A DNA stretch of 58,398 bases from Eubacterium sp. AF36-5BH (lineage in GTDB: Bacteria; Bacillota; Clostridia; Lachnospirales; Lachnospiraceae): contig NZ_QTVG01000012.1 in the NCBI RefSeq assembly GCF_003460505.1, forward strand, positions 1 through 58,398, written 5' to 3'. A program made the position numbers and the translations under genes. Each line of letters opens with the position of its first letter. The stretch's first letter is position 1. Below, one piece after another: positions 9,334 through 18,594 of this stretch. A model generated the notes under the pieces. It made no database searches. It was not told the DNA's origin and was given only the letters and a program-made list of their open reading frames with translations.

Positions 9334-9369
9334 AAATATCTTAAATTCATAAAATATCATAAATTATCA
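9334..9369. repeat. tandem 18-nt iteron-like repeat before parA
   Basis: Two adjacent 18-nt units both begin AAATATC and share TTAAATT/ATAAATT. They are followed at 9385-9430 by several TTTTGGTT copies and the palindrome TTGGTTCAACCAA. The position before parA-parB-repA suits initiator or ParB binding sites. This is inference only. Confidence 0.4.
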
Positions 9370-9439
9370 CGTCTTATCGTAGAATTTTGGTTTATTTTGG
9401 TTTGATTTGGGAAAATTTTGGTTCAACCAAATTAGATGC

Positions 9440-9598
9440 GAAGTCTTCATGTTTCTTTAGTAAGACGAAAATGTAACAGAATAATCAGAGTCGATATGAG
9501 TTTTCATTCTAAAAATTATATAAGGAGGAAGAAAGAAATGTGTAAGGTAATTGCAATAGCAAACCAGAAGGGTGGAGTAGGAAAAACTACTACAACAG
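9440..9598 (+). repeat. parA leader segment duplicated at 41749-41907
   Basis: These 159 bases, covering the parA leader, ribosome site and first 20 codons, match 41749-41907 without gaps and with few differences. In the copy they are joined directly to the integrase segment, skipping 8837-9439. Confidence 0.9.
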
Positions 9599-10320
9599 TT
9601 AATTTAGGTATTGGATTAGCAAGAAAGGGGAAAAGGGTTCTGCTAATAGATGCAGATCCACAGGGTAGCATGACAGTAAGTCTTGGAATTGATGAACCAG
9701 ACAAGATTGAGTATTCATTAGCAAATGTGTTAATGGACGTTGTAAATGAGGAAAAAATTGATTATAAGAAAATTATTTTAAAACATGAAGAAAATATTGA
9801 TTTTATCCCGGCAAACATAGAGTTGGCAGGATTAGAGGTTTCTATGGTTAATGTAATGAGTAGAGAATTAGTAATGAAAAGATTTATTTCTAATATAAAA
9901 GAAAACTATGACTATATTCTCATTGACTGTATGCCAAGTCTTGGAATGATAACCATTAATGCACTTGTGTGTGCCAATTCAGTACTAATTCCTGTTCAGG
10001 CATCGTATTTACCGGTAAAAGGATTACAACAGTTAATAAAGACGATAAGCAGAGTAAGAAAACAAATAAATCCGGAACTAAAACTAGAAGGTATGGTTAT
10101 GACAATGGTAGATATGCGTTCTAACTATACAAAGGACATATTAATGGCATTAGAGAGCACCTACGGAGAAACAATTGGAATATTTGACAGCAGAATACCA
10201 ATGTCAGTGAGAGCTGCAGAAACAAGTGCTGAGGGGAAGAGTATATATATTCATGATCCAAAGGGAAAAGTGGCAAGAAGTTATGAAGAATTAACAGAGG
10301 AGGTGCTTGTACATGAGTAA
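9538..10320 (+). CDS. parA: ParA-type partition ATPase
   Basis: This 260-residue ParA/MinD-type ATPase has a deviant Walker A motif KGGVGKTT (about residues 11-18), the A' motif LLIDADPQG, and a Walker B-like strand YDYILIDCMPSLG. It lacks the N-terminal HTH of P1-type ParA, so it resembles Soj and small plasmid ParA proteins. With ParB it segregates low-copy replicons. The ATG at 9538 is preceded by AAGGAGGA; the upstream in-frame extension to 9436 carries no ribosome site and was not used. It overlaps parB by 8 nt. Confidence 0.92.
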   Translation: MCKVIAIANQKGGVGKTTTTVNLGIGLARKGKRVLLIDADPQGSMTVSLGIDEPDKIEYSLANVLMDVVNEEKIDYKKIILKHEENIDFIPANIELAGLEVSMVNVMSRELVMKRFISNIKENYDYILIDCMPSLGMITINALVCANSVLIPVQASYLPVKGLQQLIKTISRVRKQINPELKLEGMVMTMVDMRSNYTKDILMALESTYGETIGIFDSRIPMSVRAAETSAEGKSIYIHDPKGKVARSYEELTEEVLVHE

Positions 10321-11161
10321 AGTAAGAGAAAAAATAAAATTAACAAGTTACGATGAATTATTGAAAGTGGAAACAACAGACGGATTAAAAGAAATAGATG
10401 TAGATAAATTACATGATTTTAGCAATCATCCATTTAAGGTGTCGGATGATGAAAAAATGGAAGAATTAACAGAGTCAATAAGGGAAAGAGGCGTACTTCT
10501 TCCTATATTGGTTAGGAAAACAAATGACGAAGAATACGAGATAATATCGGGGCATAGAAGAACACATGCAGCAAGGCTTGCAGGAATTGAAAAGGTGCCG
10601 GTTATTATAAGAGAATTAAGTGATGACGATGCAACAATAGTAATGGTTGATTCAAACATTCAAAGGGAAGAAATACTTCCAAGTGAAAAAGCCTATGCAT
10701 TTCAAATGAAACTTGAAGCGATTCACCATAAAGGAATAAAAGGAGCAGAAAGCAGGGAAGTTGTAGGAGAGGCAAATGGCTTGTCAGGGAGACAGGTATC
10801 ACGATACATAAAGCTTACTAATCTGTTACCGGAGTTACTTGAAATGGTAGATGAAAAAAAGATTGCCATAAAACTTGCAGTGGAAATAGCAGAATTGTCA
10901 GAGAATGAACAGCAGGATATTTTAGATTATTTCAATCTTGGATATAAGGTTAGTTTAGAGCAGATTAAGGCAATTAAAAATAAGGAAAAATCAACAGACA
11001 TCATTGAAAGAACGGAAGAGAAAACTAAGGAGAGTGCAAAGGTTACAATATCCCGAAAGAAACTTAATCAGTATTTTCCTGAAAATTATACAAAGGCGGA
11101 AATGGAGAACATAATTTACCAGTTATTGGAGAAATGGAAGAGTGATGGTTATGACATTTGA
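10313..11161 (+). CDS. parB: ParB/Spo0J-type partition protein
   Basis: This 282-residue protein has an N-terminal ParB/Sulfiredoxin-like domain with the signature ISGHRRTHAARLAG (about residues 81-94), then DSNIQREEILPSEKA, a central KorB-like HTH (about 135-190) and a C-terminal helical region. It binds parS sites and works with ParA, whose gene it overlaps by 8 nt. The ATG at 10313 is preferred over a TTG two codons earlier because AGGAGGT lies 8 nt upstream. The downstream repA overlaps its 3' end, so all three form one operon. Confidence 0.92.
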   Translation: MSKVREKIKLTSYDELLKVETTDGLKEIDVDKLHDFSNHPFKVSDDEKMEELTESIRERGVLLPILVRKTNDEEYEIISGHRRTHAARLAGIEKVPVIIRELSDDDATIVMVDSNIQREEILPSEKAYAFQMKLEAIHHKGIKGAESREVVGEANGLSGRQVSRYIKLTNLLPELLEMVDEKKIAIKLAVEIAELSENEQQDILDYFNLGYKVSLEQIKAIKNKEKSTDIIERTEEKTKESAKVTISRKKLNQYFPENYTKAEMENIIYQLLEKWKSDGYDI

Positions 11162-12275
11162 TTATTATTATGGAGCTCAGGCAGAGCAGTTTAATTTCAT
11201 AAGAATTCCCAAAGCAATGATTGTGGACCCAATGTTTGCGGATTTGTCAGTCAATGCAAAACTTCTTTATGGAGTTTTGCTTGACCGAATGAACCTGTCA
11301 ATGAAGAACAGATGGTTCGATTCAGAAAACAGAGTGTACATAATTTATCAAATTGCAGAAATAATGGAGGACTTTAACTTTAGTAAAAAGACAGCTGTAA
11401 GATATTTAAATGAGCTTGAAAATTTTGGATTGGTTGAAAAGAAAAGAAGAGGTTTGGGACTTCCAAGCCTCTTATATGTAAAGAATTTTGTTGTGTTTCA
11501 GGACCATTCGGAGCCTGATGACACAGATTTTGATGATGTAGCAGAAGATGACAATTTGAATGAAAATATGGAAACTTCAAGAGGTATACAGAGAGAAACT
11601 TCCAGAGGTGTAGGAACTCACACTTCAAGAAGTGTAGATATGGAAACTTCTAAAGGTGTACAGAAGGAAACTTTAAGAGGTGTAGGAACTTACACTTCAA
11701 GAAGTGGAGATGTGGAAACTTCTAAAAGTGTACGACAGGTTACATCAAGAGGAGTAAAAAGTGAACTTCAAGAAGTAACCAAAAGGGGTCCGCTTATTAG
11801 TAAGACTAATAGTAATAATATTAATATAAATAATACTAAAGAGAGTAATAATATCTTATCTAATCCCATGGTGAAAAATGCAGTTGATGTGATGGGAAGA
11901 GAAGAAGAATCAATTTTTGAAAAATATACAAAAATGGTAAAGGATAACATAGACTATGATGTTTTAATTAGTAGACATTATCTTGAAAAGTCAATGATAG
12001 ATGGAATGGTTAATCTTATTGTTGAAACTATTATCAGTGAAAATGATTATATTATTATTTCAAGTACAAAGTTTCCAAAAGAGACTGTAAAGTCCAGATT
12101 CTCAAAATTGGACATCAGTCATATTGAGTATGTGTTAGAGTGTATGAATCATAATACAACAAACATAAAAAACATTAAGAAATACCTGTTGGCAGCACTT
12201 TATAATGCACCAACAACAATTGACAGTTATTATAAGGCAAGAGTGCAACATGACATGCCGGAACTTGCAAATTAG
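11151..12275 (+). CDS. repA: RepA_N-family plasmid replication initiator
   Basis: The N-terminal 110 residues match the RepA_N replication initiator domain of low-GC Gram-positive plasmids (FDYYYGAQAEQFNFIRIPKA, LSVNAKLLYGVLLDRM, a winged-helix KKTAVRYLNELENFGLV). A repetitive linker (about 140-210) repeats units like METSRGI, RETSRGV and HTSRSV about ten times. It is followed by an Asn-rich hinge and a C-terminal domain (about 255-360) of the type seen in Clostridia RepA proteins. It initiates replication, often from a site inside its own gene. The start is uncertain between 11142, 11145 and 11151. It is co-transcribed with parA-parB. Confidence 0.88.
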   Translation: MTFDYYYGAQAEQFNFIRIPKAMIVDPMFADLSVNAKLLYGVLLDRMNLSMKNRWFDSENRVYIIYQIAEIMEDFNFSKKTAVRYLNELENFGLVEKKRRGLGLPSLLYVKNFVVFQDHSEPDDTDFDDVAEDDNLNENMETSRGIQRETSRGVGTHTSRSVDMETSKGVQKETLRGVGTYTSRSGDVETSKSVRQVTSRGVKSELQEVTKRGPLISKTNSNNININNTKESNNILSNPMVKNAVDVMGREEESIFEKYTKMVKDNIDYDVLISRHYLEKSMIDGMVNLIVETIISENDYIIISSTKFPKETVKSRFSKLDISHIEYVLECMNHNTTNIKNIKKYLLAALYNAPTTIDSYYKARVQHDMPELAN

Positions 12276-12279
12276 AAAG

Positions 12280-12340
12280 TGGGACACCGGGTCCCAATGT
12301 TTAAAATACAGAGTATGGTTGAAAGAGTCGAAATTCAACC
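12280..12340. other. two hairpins after repA
   Basis: TGGGAC...GTCCCA (12280-12296) is followed by GGTTGAA...TTCAACC (12318-12340). Neither has a good T-tract. They may be replication or transcription control sites. The remaining sequence up to 12474 shows nothing recognisable. Confidence 0.4.
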
Positions 12341-12474
12341 ACATTAGAATTTGAAATCGAAGATTACTATGATAGAATATATTTATCAATTCTTGGTGGA
12401 ATTACCACAACACTAAGAATGATGGATATTTGTTATAAATGGTTAAAATACAATTCGACAGAAGGGTTGGAACA

Positions 12475-13410
12475 ATGATTAAGAAAAAAAGTAAATATTT
12501 GATTATGGCAATGCTGGTTGTTACACTAGGGTTTTGTTTTACCACCAAAACCGTAAATGCCAAGTCAGTGGGAAAAGTAACAAACGTTAAGGTTTCTTCC
12601 ATTACAAAAAAGTACAAGACAATAATGGATGCAAGTTTAAGAAAAACATCAGTTAAGTACAAAGCAGGTTATAAGATAACATGGAAGAAAATGAAAAATG
12701 TTTCAGGTTATAAGGTATATGTTTATTATCCGGCAGTGAAACAATGGAAATGCGTTAAGACAACAAAGAATAATAAATATACACTGACAAATCTATTAGC
12801 CAATGAAAAAGTTAAGCTAAAGGTAAGAGCTTATAAATCTACAGATAATGGAGCAAATGAGCAGGGAAAGTTTTCAAAGACCATAACAGTGAAAACAAAG
12901 AGTCTTACATATGTTAAGAAATCCAATGGAAAAATAAAAAAAGGATTTCATGACAGAGTGGCAGCGGAAAATGCTTTCATAGTGCAGAATGGTTACAGAA
13001 CCAAAGCGGGAGCAGATAAAATTGAATGGTCGGATACGTTATATAAGATTTGCCTTATAAGGGCAAAGCAAATAAGCAAGAACTTTTCACATAACGGATG
13101 GTCAGACACAGCGTTTGATTTTCTACATAAGAATTATGGCATAGATGAAGAATATTATTGGTACAAAGGTGATAATGGCATGGAATATGGAGAGCCATAT
13201 GTTTCAGGTGAGAATATTGCAATGGGTGCAACCAATTATAAAGATGCTATGAAACAGTGGAAGAACAGTCCGGGACATTACAATAATTTGAAAAGTATCA
13301 GTCATAAAAGCGGAGCAATAGCATGTTATGAATCAGGTAACGGCACATATTGGGTAGCCTTGTTTTCAGACATTAATGTAGACAAAATACTCAATGAAAC
13401 AAGTAAATAA
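12475..13410 (+). CDS. secreted CAP-domain protein with an N-terminal FN3-like module
   Basis: This 311-residue exported protein has a clear signal peptide (basic KKKSK, hydrophobic core, cleavage after about TVNA). A fibronectin type III-like module follows (about 30-150; motif ITWKKMKNVSGYKVYVY), then a CAP/SCP domain (about 165-310; ENAFIVQNGYRT, SHNGW, GENIAMGATN, WKNSPGHYNNL). CAP proteins in bacteria are extracellular and of uncertain function. The ATG at 12475 follows AGAAGGGTTGG; the longer frame from 12439 would bury the signal peptide. It ends at a terminator just before the adhesin gene. Confidence 0.85.
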   Translation: MIKKKSKYLIMAMLVVTLGFCFTTKTVNAKSVGKVTNVKVSSITKKYKTIMDASLRKTSVKYKAGYKITWKKMKNVSGYKVYVYYPAVKQWKCVKTTKNNKYTLTNLLANEKVKLKVRAYKSTDNGANEQGKFSKTITVKTKSLTYVKKSNGKIKKGFHDRVAAENAFIVQNGYRTKAGADKIEWSDTLYKICLIRAKQISKNFSHNGWSDTAFDFLHKNYGIDEEYYWYKGDNGMEYGEPYVSGENIAMGATNYKDAMKQWKNSPGHYNNLKSISHKSGAIACYESGNGTYWVALFSDINVDKILNETSK

Positions 13411-13417
13411 AATAGTT

Positions 13418-13451
13418 AGAACGTCTTATTAAGTTAAGGCGTTCTTTTTTT
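13418..13451 (+). terminator. rho-independent terminator after the CAP gene
   Basis: The stem AGAACGTCTT/AAGGCGTTCT (one G-T pair) is followed by seven T residues. Confidence 0.85.
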
Positions 13452-13486
13452 GCACAAAGACAAAATTTTTAGGAGGAAATGTGAAA

Positions 13487-16400
13487 ATGAAAGTTAAGAG
13501 AATTATAGCAGGATTATTGGCAATGGTAATGTTACTTACAGCCACATTGCCAACAAGTAATGTAAAAGCAGCATCAGGAACAGCATCGTTGGATTCCTTA
13601 GGAAAGCTTGGAACAGTCAACGTGGGCTCGAAAAGTGAAAGTGGCATATGGCTACAGACACTTGTAAATGAAAAGCCGGTTTTTTGTATGGATTTGGGAT
13701 TGGCATGTCATACAGGATATACCTATATTTCAAAGACAAAGACAATTAGCAGTGACAGTTCAAATAAGAAAGATGCGTTGGAAGCTAAAATTGGATATTG
13801 GTATGCCATAAGCAAGAATAAAAGTAATAAGGCTTGGGTATATGCACAGTGTCTTATATGGGCTGTTGAAGAAGGAATTACAAGCGAAAGTGGATTAAAG
13901 GACATAATAAGCCAGGTAAAGAAAAACACCGGTTATTATTCAAACGATACCATATATTCAGATATCTTTAATCCTGGAAAGACAGTATCATGTGATGTGG
14001 ATATTTGGGAATATTCAGGAAGTACAAAAAAGAATCAGGTTCAGAGGTTATTACAGATAAATTCAACAGAAACAGAATATAATTTTTATCCGTTAAAATC
14101 CAGTGACTATTATCGTCAGAGAATAACTTTACAGAAGCAGGATGAAGATGGCAAGGCATTGTCACAGGTTACATTTAGATTTACAACAAAGAATATTAAA
14201 GAATTATATTCTTATCAGTACAATGGTTGGGGAGACTCAGTTAAGGAAGACGTAGATGGTGATGCTACAACGTTTACACAGGATGTTAAAACAGATTCAA
14301 ATGGTAAGATTATCTTTAGATTTACATATCAGTTAAATTCAAAGAAGTATTACTATGTAAAGGACAATGACTTAAAGGGAATGACAAATGATGAGAAGAA
14401 AGAGATAAAAGATACTTTAGATGACAAAGGATATTCATATGCATCAGATTTGTCAAAAGCAGGAGCACAAAAGTTAATAAAGAATGACATCAATGACCAG
14501 ATGGATGATATCTCAAACAATTATGTTATAGAGGAAATCTCATCAGGTAACAACAACATTCTTACATCGTTTGTTGTTGATGCAGGTTTAAACAAGATTA
14601 CCAGTCAGTCATCAAACAAGGTTACAGTAACACTTACAAAGTCTGATTCATGGAAGAAGAACAGTGACGGAAAGTGGCCCGAGACTGCAGAAGAGTTATA
14701 CAGTAATTACAAGCTTGCATACAAGCCTGTTCTTAAGGACAAATACAAGAAAGTAAAAATGACTGTGTGGAAAAAGGATTCTGAAACAGGCAGTACACCA
14801 CAGGGAGATGCAACATTGGAAGGCGCAGTGTATGGAGTATATTCAGATGTAGCATGCACAAAACTTGTAAAGTCATACAAGACCAATGCCAAGGGTACAT
14901 TTGAAACAGACTATTACAGATGTGGTGTAAACATGTACTTAAAGGAAATTACACCGCCTGAAGGCTACCTTAAAAATGACAAGGTATACACAATCACAAA
15001 GGATGGTCAGCAGTTTACCAACGAATACAATTCGGCAGAAACACAGGTTGATGACGACGTGGTAAAAGGTGACGTATCAATTATTAAGGGAATGGGAAAT
15101 GGTCTTGCAGGTATTGTTGCACCTGAAAACAAGGCACAGTTTCAGATTTACCTTGCAAGTGCAGGTTCATATGACAAGGCAAAGGCAACAGAAAGAGACA
15201 TTCTTACAACAGATTTAACAGGTTATGCAAAGTCAAAGAAGATGCCATATGGAACATATGTGGTTCATCAGACTGTTGGAGCTACAAACACTGAAAAGTG
15301 TCCTGACTTTTACGTGAATGTGAAGGAAAACGGAAAGACATACAAGTATCTTTTAAACAATCCGGAATTCAACGCATATCTAAAAATCGTAAAGAAGGAT
15401 TCAAAAACAAATCAGACAGTTTTAAAGGCTGGAACAACATACCAGATTTACAAAGTTGATAAAGATGGCAAGGAAACTCTTGTGACACAGACACACAGCA
15501 ATGGAAATGCAATAGAGGTTGTGGACAGATTTGTAACAGATGAAACAGGAGAAATCATTACTTATGAGAAATTGAAAGCCGGCACATACAGGGTTTATGA
15601 AATCGAAGGACCTGAAGGATACAGGGTGAACAGACAGCCGGTAATGGTTGAGATTAGCAGTAACTCATACAAGACAATGGTGGACAAGCTTGGTAAGGAA
15701 TATCTGTATGCAGAGTGTGAGTACTATAATGATGTGACTTACGGAAAATTTACAATAAATAAAAGTGGTCCTGAATTATGCAAGAAAGATGATGAAAGCA
15801 ATTCAGAAGAAAGTAAGTCAGATAAAGATGAGGAAATCAATAATTTAGTTAACACAGAAAAGAATGGAACAAAGGGAAGTAATGCAGAGAATGGTGAAAA
15901 TGAAACAACATCAGACTTATTTAATCCATTTAACTACAAGGACACATTGCTAAATGGTGTTGTATTTGAACTTACTGCAAGAGAAGACATCATGTCACAG
16001 GATAATCAGGGAACAGTATTGTTTAAAAAGGATTCAGTTGTTGCAAAAATTACAACAGGTGAAAAGGCAGAGTTTACAAATGATTGCAATGGTATCTGTG
16101 GTTACGTGTTAAACGATGACGGAACAATGACACTTAATGTTCCACTTGGAGAATACACCTTAAAAGAAGTAAAGACAAACTATGGTTATGTTCTTCCAGA
16201 ACAGTCATTCTGGAACTTAAGCTTTAAGTGGAATAACAAGGATGATGAGTATGTGTTTGACATTTCTGAAAACTCAAAGGATGGAAAGATTGACATACAC
16301 AATGACATGGTAAAGACAGACATTACACTTGAAAAGCAGGATTCAAAGACAAATGAGCCTGTTGGAAATGCAAGATTTGGATTTTATTCAAGGGACAACA

Positions 16401-17785
16401 TTTACGATAAGAATGGAAATGTGATTGTTGCTGCAGGTGAAAAGATTGCAACAGTAACAACTGACAAGGAAGGAAAGGCGAAAATCCCATTTGATGTACC
16501 TGTAATGGATGAAGGTTATGGAAAGATGGAAGGCAACTTAAATTCAGGAGATTACTATTTCCTTGAAGAAAGTGTTAGCGACAGTTATTACATTAACAGG
16601 GAAAAGCATCAGGTACATCTTGAATACAAGGATCAGAAAACTGCAGCTGTATCAACCAAGGCAGTGGTTAAGGAAGAACAGACTGAAACAGTAATCAGCA
16701 AAAGAATGATTGCATCATCAGTTGAGATTAAGGACTGCCATTTGAAAATCAGCGATGAAAATGGTAACGAAATCGTAAGCTGGATTACAGGTGACATTTC
16801 ATCAGTTAAGTTAAATGAAAAGATTGATGAGATGGGATATGATAACGTTCGTGTAGAAAAAGGTGACGGTTATGCAGTTAAGATATACGGCTTACTCCAT
16901 GACAGGGAATACACATTAACAGAAACAAAGCCGGCGGACGGTTTTGTAACCACAAATGACATTACCTTTAAACTTGTGGAAAGTGATGATGAAAATGCAA
17001 AGACAAGGGTACTTATAAAAGATGGTGATGCTTTTAATGAAAATATTGACAATCAGGTGGTAATGTATGATGACACAACAAAGATTGAATTTTCAAAGAC
17101 AGACATTACAAATGGAAAGGAACTTCCGGGATGTCATATGCAGGTAACTGAAAAGGACACAGGAAAGGTAATGGATGAATGGGTTTCATCAAGACAGAGC
17201 CATGTGATTGAAGGAAAGTATGCCGTGGGAAAAACTTATGTTTTAATGGAAACAAAACCAAGAGACGGATACGCAACAGCAACAAGTATTGAATTCACGG
17301 TGGCTGATGATGGAAAAGTCCAGAAGGTAAACATGGTGGATGACACAATCAAGGTTGAATTCAACAAGATTGCATCAGACACAAAGAAACAGCTTGGTGG
17401 TGCAAAGTACAATGTATATGACAGCAAGGGCAAGAAGGTGTATGAGTTTACAACCGGAAAGAAAGCTAAATTTATCGAAGGCATCTTTAAGGCAGGAGAA
17501 ACCTACACATTTAAGGAAGTGGATGCACCAGAGCATTACAAGGTTGCAAAGGATAAGAAAATAAGAATTAAGGACACGGGAAAGGTTCAGAAACTTACAG
17601 TTACGGATGAAAGAATCCCTGTGGTACCTGACACACCACAGACAGGCATTAATGGAAAAACAGCAGGAATGGTGGTTTCATTTATTTCATTATTACTTGC
17701 ACTTGGATGTTTTGCATGCGTAAGAGCAAAGGACAGGTCAAAATACAATTTTAAACAGGAGAAGGACGATGAAGAGGATAATTAA
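13487..17785 (+). CDS. cell-wall-anchored thioester-domain Cna_B adhesin
   Basis: This large surface protein (about 1432 residues) has a signal peptide ending near TSNVKA. Next comes a thioester-type domain with the candidate Cys in PVFCMDLG (about residue 67) and Gln in YAQCLIWAVEEG (about 121), a pairing that lets such adhesins bond covalently to host amines. About eight or nine Cna_B/SpaA-like modules follow (starts near residues 210, 423, 528, 632, 755, 945, 1078, 1193 and 1289), marked by KxDSxT-like openings and ExxxPxGY-like ends. An acidic low-complexity insert lies near 765-800. The C-terminus carries TPQTG, a hydrophobic helix and a charged tail. The ATG at 13487 suits AGGAGG at 13471; a GTG lies two codons earlier. 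It overlaps the sortase gene. Confidence 0.9.
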   Translation: MKVKRIIAGLLAMVMLLTATLPTSNVKAASGTASLDSLGKLGTVNVGSKSESGIWLQTLVNEKPVFCMDLGLACHTGYTYISKTKTISSDSSNKKDALEAKIGYWYAISKNKSNKAWVYAQCLIWAVEEGITSESGLKDIISQVKKNTGYYSNDTIYSDIFNPGKTVSCDVDIWEYSGSTKKNQVQRLLQINSTETEYNFYPLKSSDYYRQRITLQKQDEDGKALSQVTFRFTTKNIKELYSYQYNGWGDSVKEDVDGDATTFTQDVKTDSNGKIIFRFTYQLNSKKYYYVKDNDLKGMTNDEKKEIKDTLDDKGYSYASDLSKAGAQKLIKNDINDQMDDISNNYVIEEISSGNNNILTSFVVDAGLNKITSQSSNKVTVTLTKSDSWKKNSDGKWPETAEELYSNYKLAYKPVLKDKYKKVKMTVWKKDSETGSTPQGDATLEGAVYGVYSDVACTKLVKSYKTNAKGTFETDYYRCGVNMYLKEITPPEGYLKNDKVYTITKDGQQFTNEYNSAETQVDDDVVKGDVSIIKGMGNGLAGIVAPENKAQFQIYLASAGSYDKAKATERDILTTDLTGYAKSKKMPYGTYVVHQTVGATNTEKCPDFYVNVKENGKTYKYLLNNPEFNAYLKIVKKDSKTNQTVLKAGTTYQIYKVDKDGKETLVTQTHSNGNAIEVVDRFVTDETGEIITYEKLKAGTYRVYEIEGPEGYRVNRQPVMVEISSNSYKTMVDKLGKEYLYAECEYYNDVTYGKFTINKSGPELCKKDDESNSEESKSDKDEEINNLVNTEKNGTKGSNAENGENETTSDLFNPFNYKDTLLNGVVFELTAREDIMSQDNQGTVLFKKDSVVAKITTGEKAEFTNDCNGICGYVLNDDGTMTLNVPLGEYTLKEVKTNYGYVLPEQSFWNLSFKWNNKDDEYVFDISENSKDGKIDIHNDMVKTDITLEKQDSKTNEPVGNARFGFYSRDNIYDKNGNVIVAAGEKIATVTTDKEGKAKIPFDVPVMDEGYGKMEGNLNSGDYYFLEESVSDSYYINREKHQVHLEYKDQKTAAVSTKAVVKEEQTETVISKRMIASSVEIKDCHLKISDENGNEIVSWITGDISSVKLNEKIDEMGYDNVRVEKGDGYAVKIYGLLHDREYTLTETKPADGFVTTNDITFKLVESDDENAKTRVLIKDGDAFNENIDNQVVMYDDTTKIEFSKTDITNGKELPGCHMQVTEKDTGKVMDEWVSSRQSHVIEGKYAVGKTYVLMETKPRDGYATATSIEFTVADDGKVQKVNMVDDTIKVEFNKIASDTKKQLGGAKYNVYDSKGKKVYEFTTGKKAKFIEGIFKAGETYTFKEVDAPEHYKVAKDKKIRIKDTGKVQKLTVTDERIPVVPDTPQTGINGKTAGMVVSFISLLLALGCFACVRAKDRSKYNFKQEKDDEEDN

Positions 17786-18473
17786 AATATCTCTGATACT
17801 TCTTTTAGTGGGGATGGCTGTGATTGCAGCTGTCCCTTTTTTTAAGGAAAAAAGAACAGAGAGAAAGTATGAGAATGAATTTAAGAACATACAGGAGAGT
17901 GTGACAGAAAAGAAGTCTGATGTAAATGGTCTTGTAAAGAAAAACAAGGACTGCATAGGTTATGTGGAAATACCGGGAACAACAATAAGTTATCCTGTGA
18001 TGCAGACAAAGGACAAACCGGATTTTTATTTGAATCATGATTTTAACAGGAATTACGGTTTTTATGGAACACCATATTTAAGTGCATACTGTGATGTGAA
18101 AAAATCAGATAACCTGATTATTTATGGTCACAACATAAACGGAGGAAAAATGTTTGGAGCATTGGAGAAGTATAAGGATAAGGAGTTCTTTAATAAGCAC
18201 AGGAAGATATATTTTACAACGGATAAAAAGAGAGAGTATGAAGTGTTTGCAGTGATGAGTGTTAACATACATAAGTTTGAATACTGGAAATTTGTAATGG
18301 CAAGGGATAAGAAAGAGTATGACGAGTTCGTTGACAAGGTGGAAGAGCATAGTTTGTGGAGACAGGGGAATAAACCCAAGTATGGAGAACAGATGCTGAT
18401 GTTGTCAACTTGTGATAATGGAAAAGGGGATGACTGGAGAATTGTTCTAATAGCCAAGTGTGTATATTCTTAA
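17769..18473 (+). CDS. srtB: class B sortase
   Basis: This 234-residue membrane-anchored transpeptidase has an N-terminal signal anchor (about 6-24). The catalytic residues are His in IIYGHNINGGKMF, Cys in LMLSTCDNG and Arg in DDWRIVLIAK. The extra N-terminal region and LSTCD spacing fit class B. It starts inside the last codons of the adhesin gene (17-nt overlap), with AGGAGA upstream, so it is translationally coupled. It almost certainly anchors or polymerises that adhesin through its TPQTG signal. The symbol reflects class only. Confidence 0.9.
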   Translation: MKRIIKISLILLLVGMAVIAAVPFFKEKRTERKYENEFKNIQESVTEKKSDVNGLVKKNKDCIGYVEIPGTTISYPVMQTKDKPDFYLNHDFNRNYGFYGTPYLSAYCDVKKSDNLIIYGHNINGGKMFGALEKYKDKEFFNKHRKIYFTTDKKREYEVFAVMSVNIHKFEYWKFVMARDKKEYDEFVDKVEEHSLWRQGNKPKYGEQMLMLSTCDNGKGDDWRIVLIAKCVYS

Positions 18474-18522
18474 CGTAAAAAGGAAAAAAGTGCAGTATAA
18501 GAAAATAATTTTGAATAAGAAG

Positions 18523-18551
18523 TTTACAAAAATATGTATATTACCTTTTTA
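18523..18551 (+). promoter_or_regulatory. alternative-sigma promoter of the DUF1906 gene
   Basis: TTTACA at 18523-18528, a 17-nt spacer ending in C, and TTTTTA at 18546-18551. The same arrangement precedes the sigma factor gene and the holin gene. It does not match the sigma-A -10 consensus. Confidence 0.6.
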
Positions 18552-18594
18552 TATGGTATAAGCGCTTATGAAAAAAATTAAGGAGAATAATATT

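Noticed and set aside
9436..9537. N-terminal extension of ParA
   Set aside because: No ribosome site, and the ParA family starts at CKVIAIANQKGG; AAGGAGGA precedes ATG 9538.
18568..18594. Start codon at 18568 for the DUF1906 gene
   Set aside because: It lies about 10 nt after the predicted transcript start and has no ribosome site, whereas 18595 has AAGGAG at good spacing.
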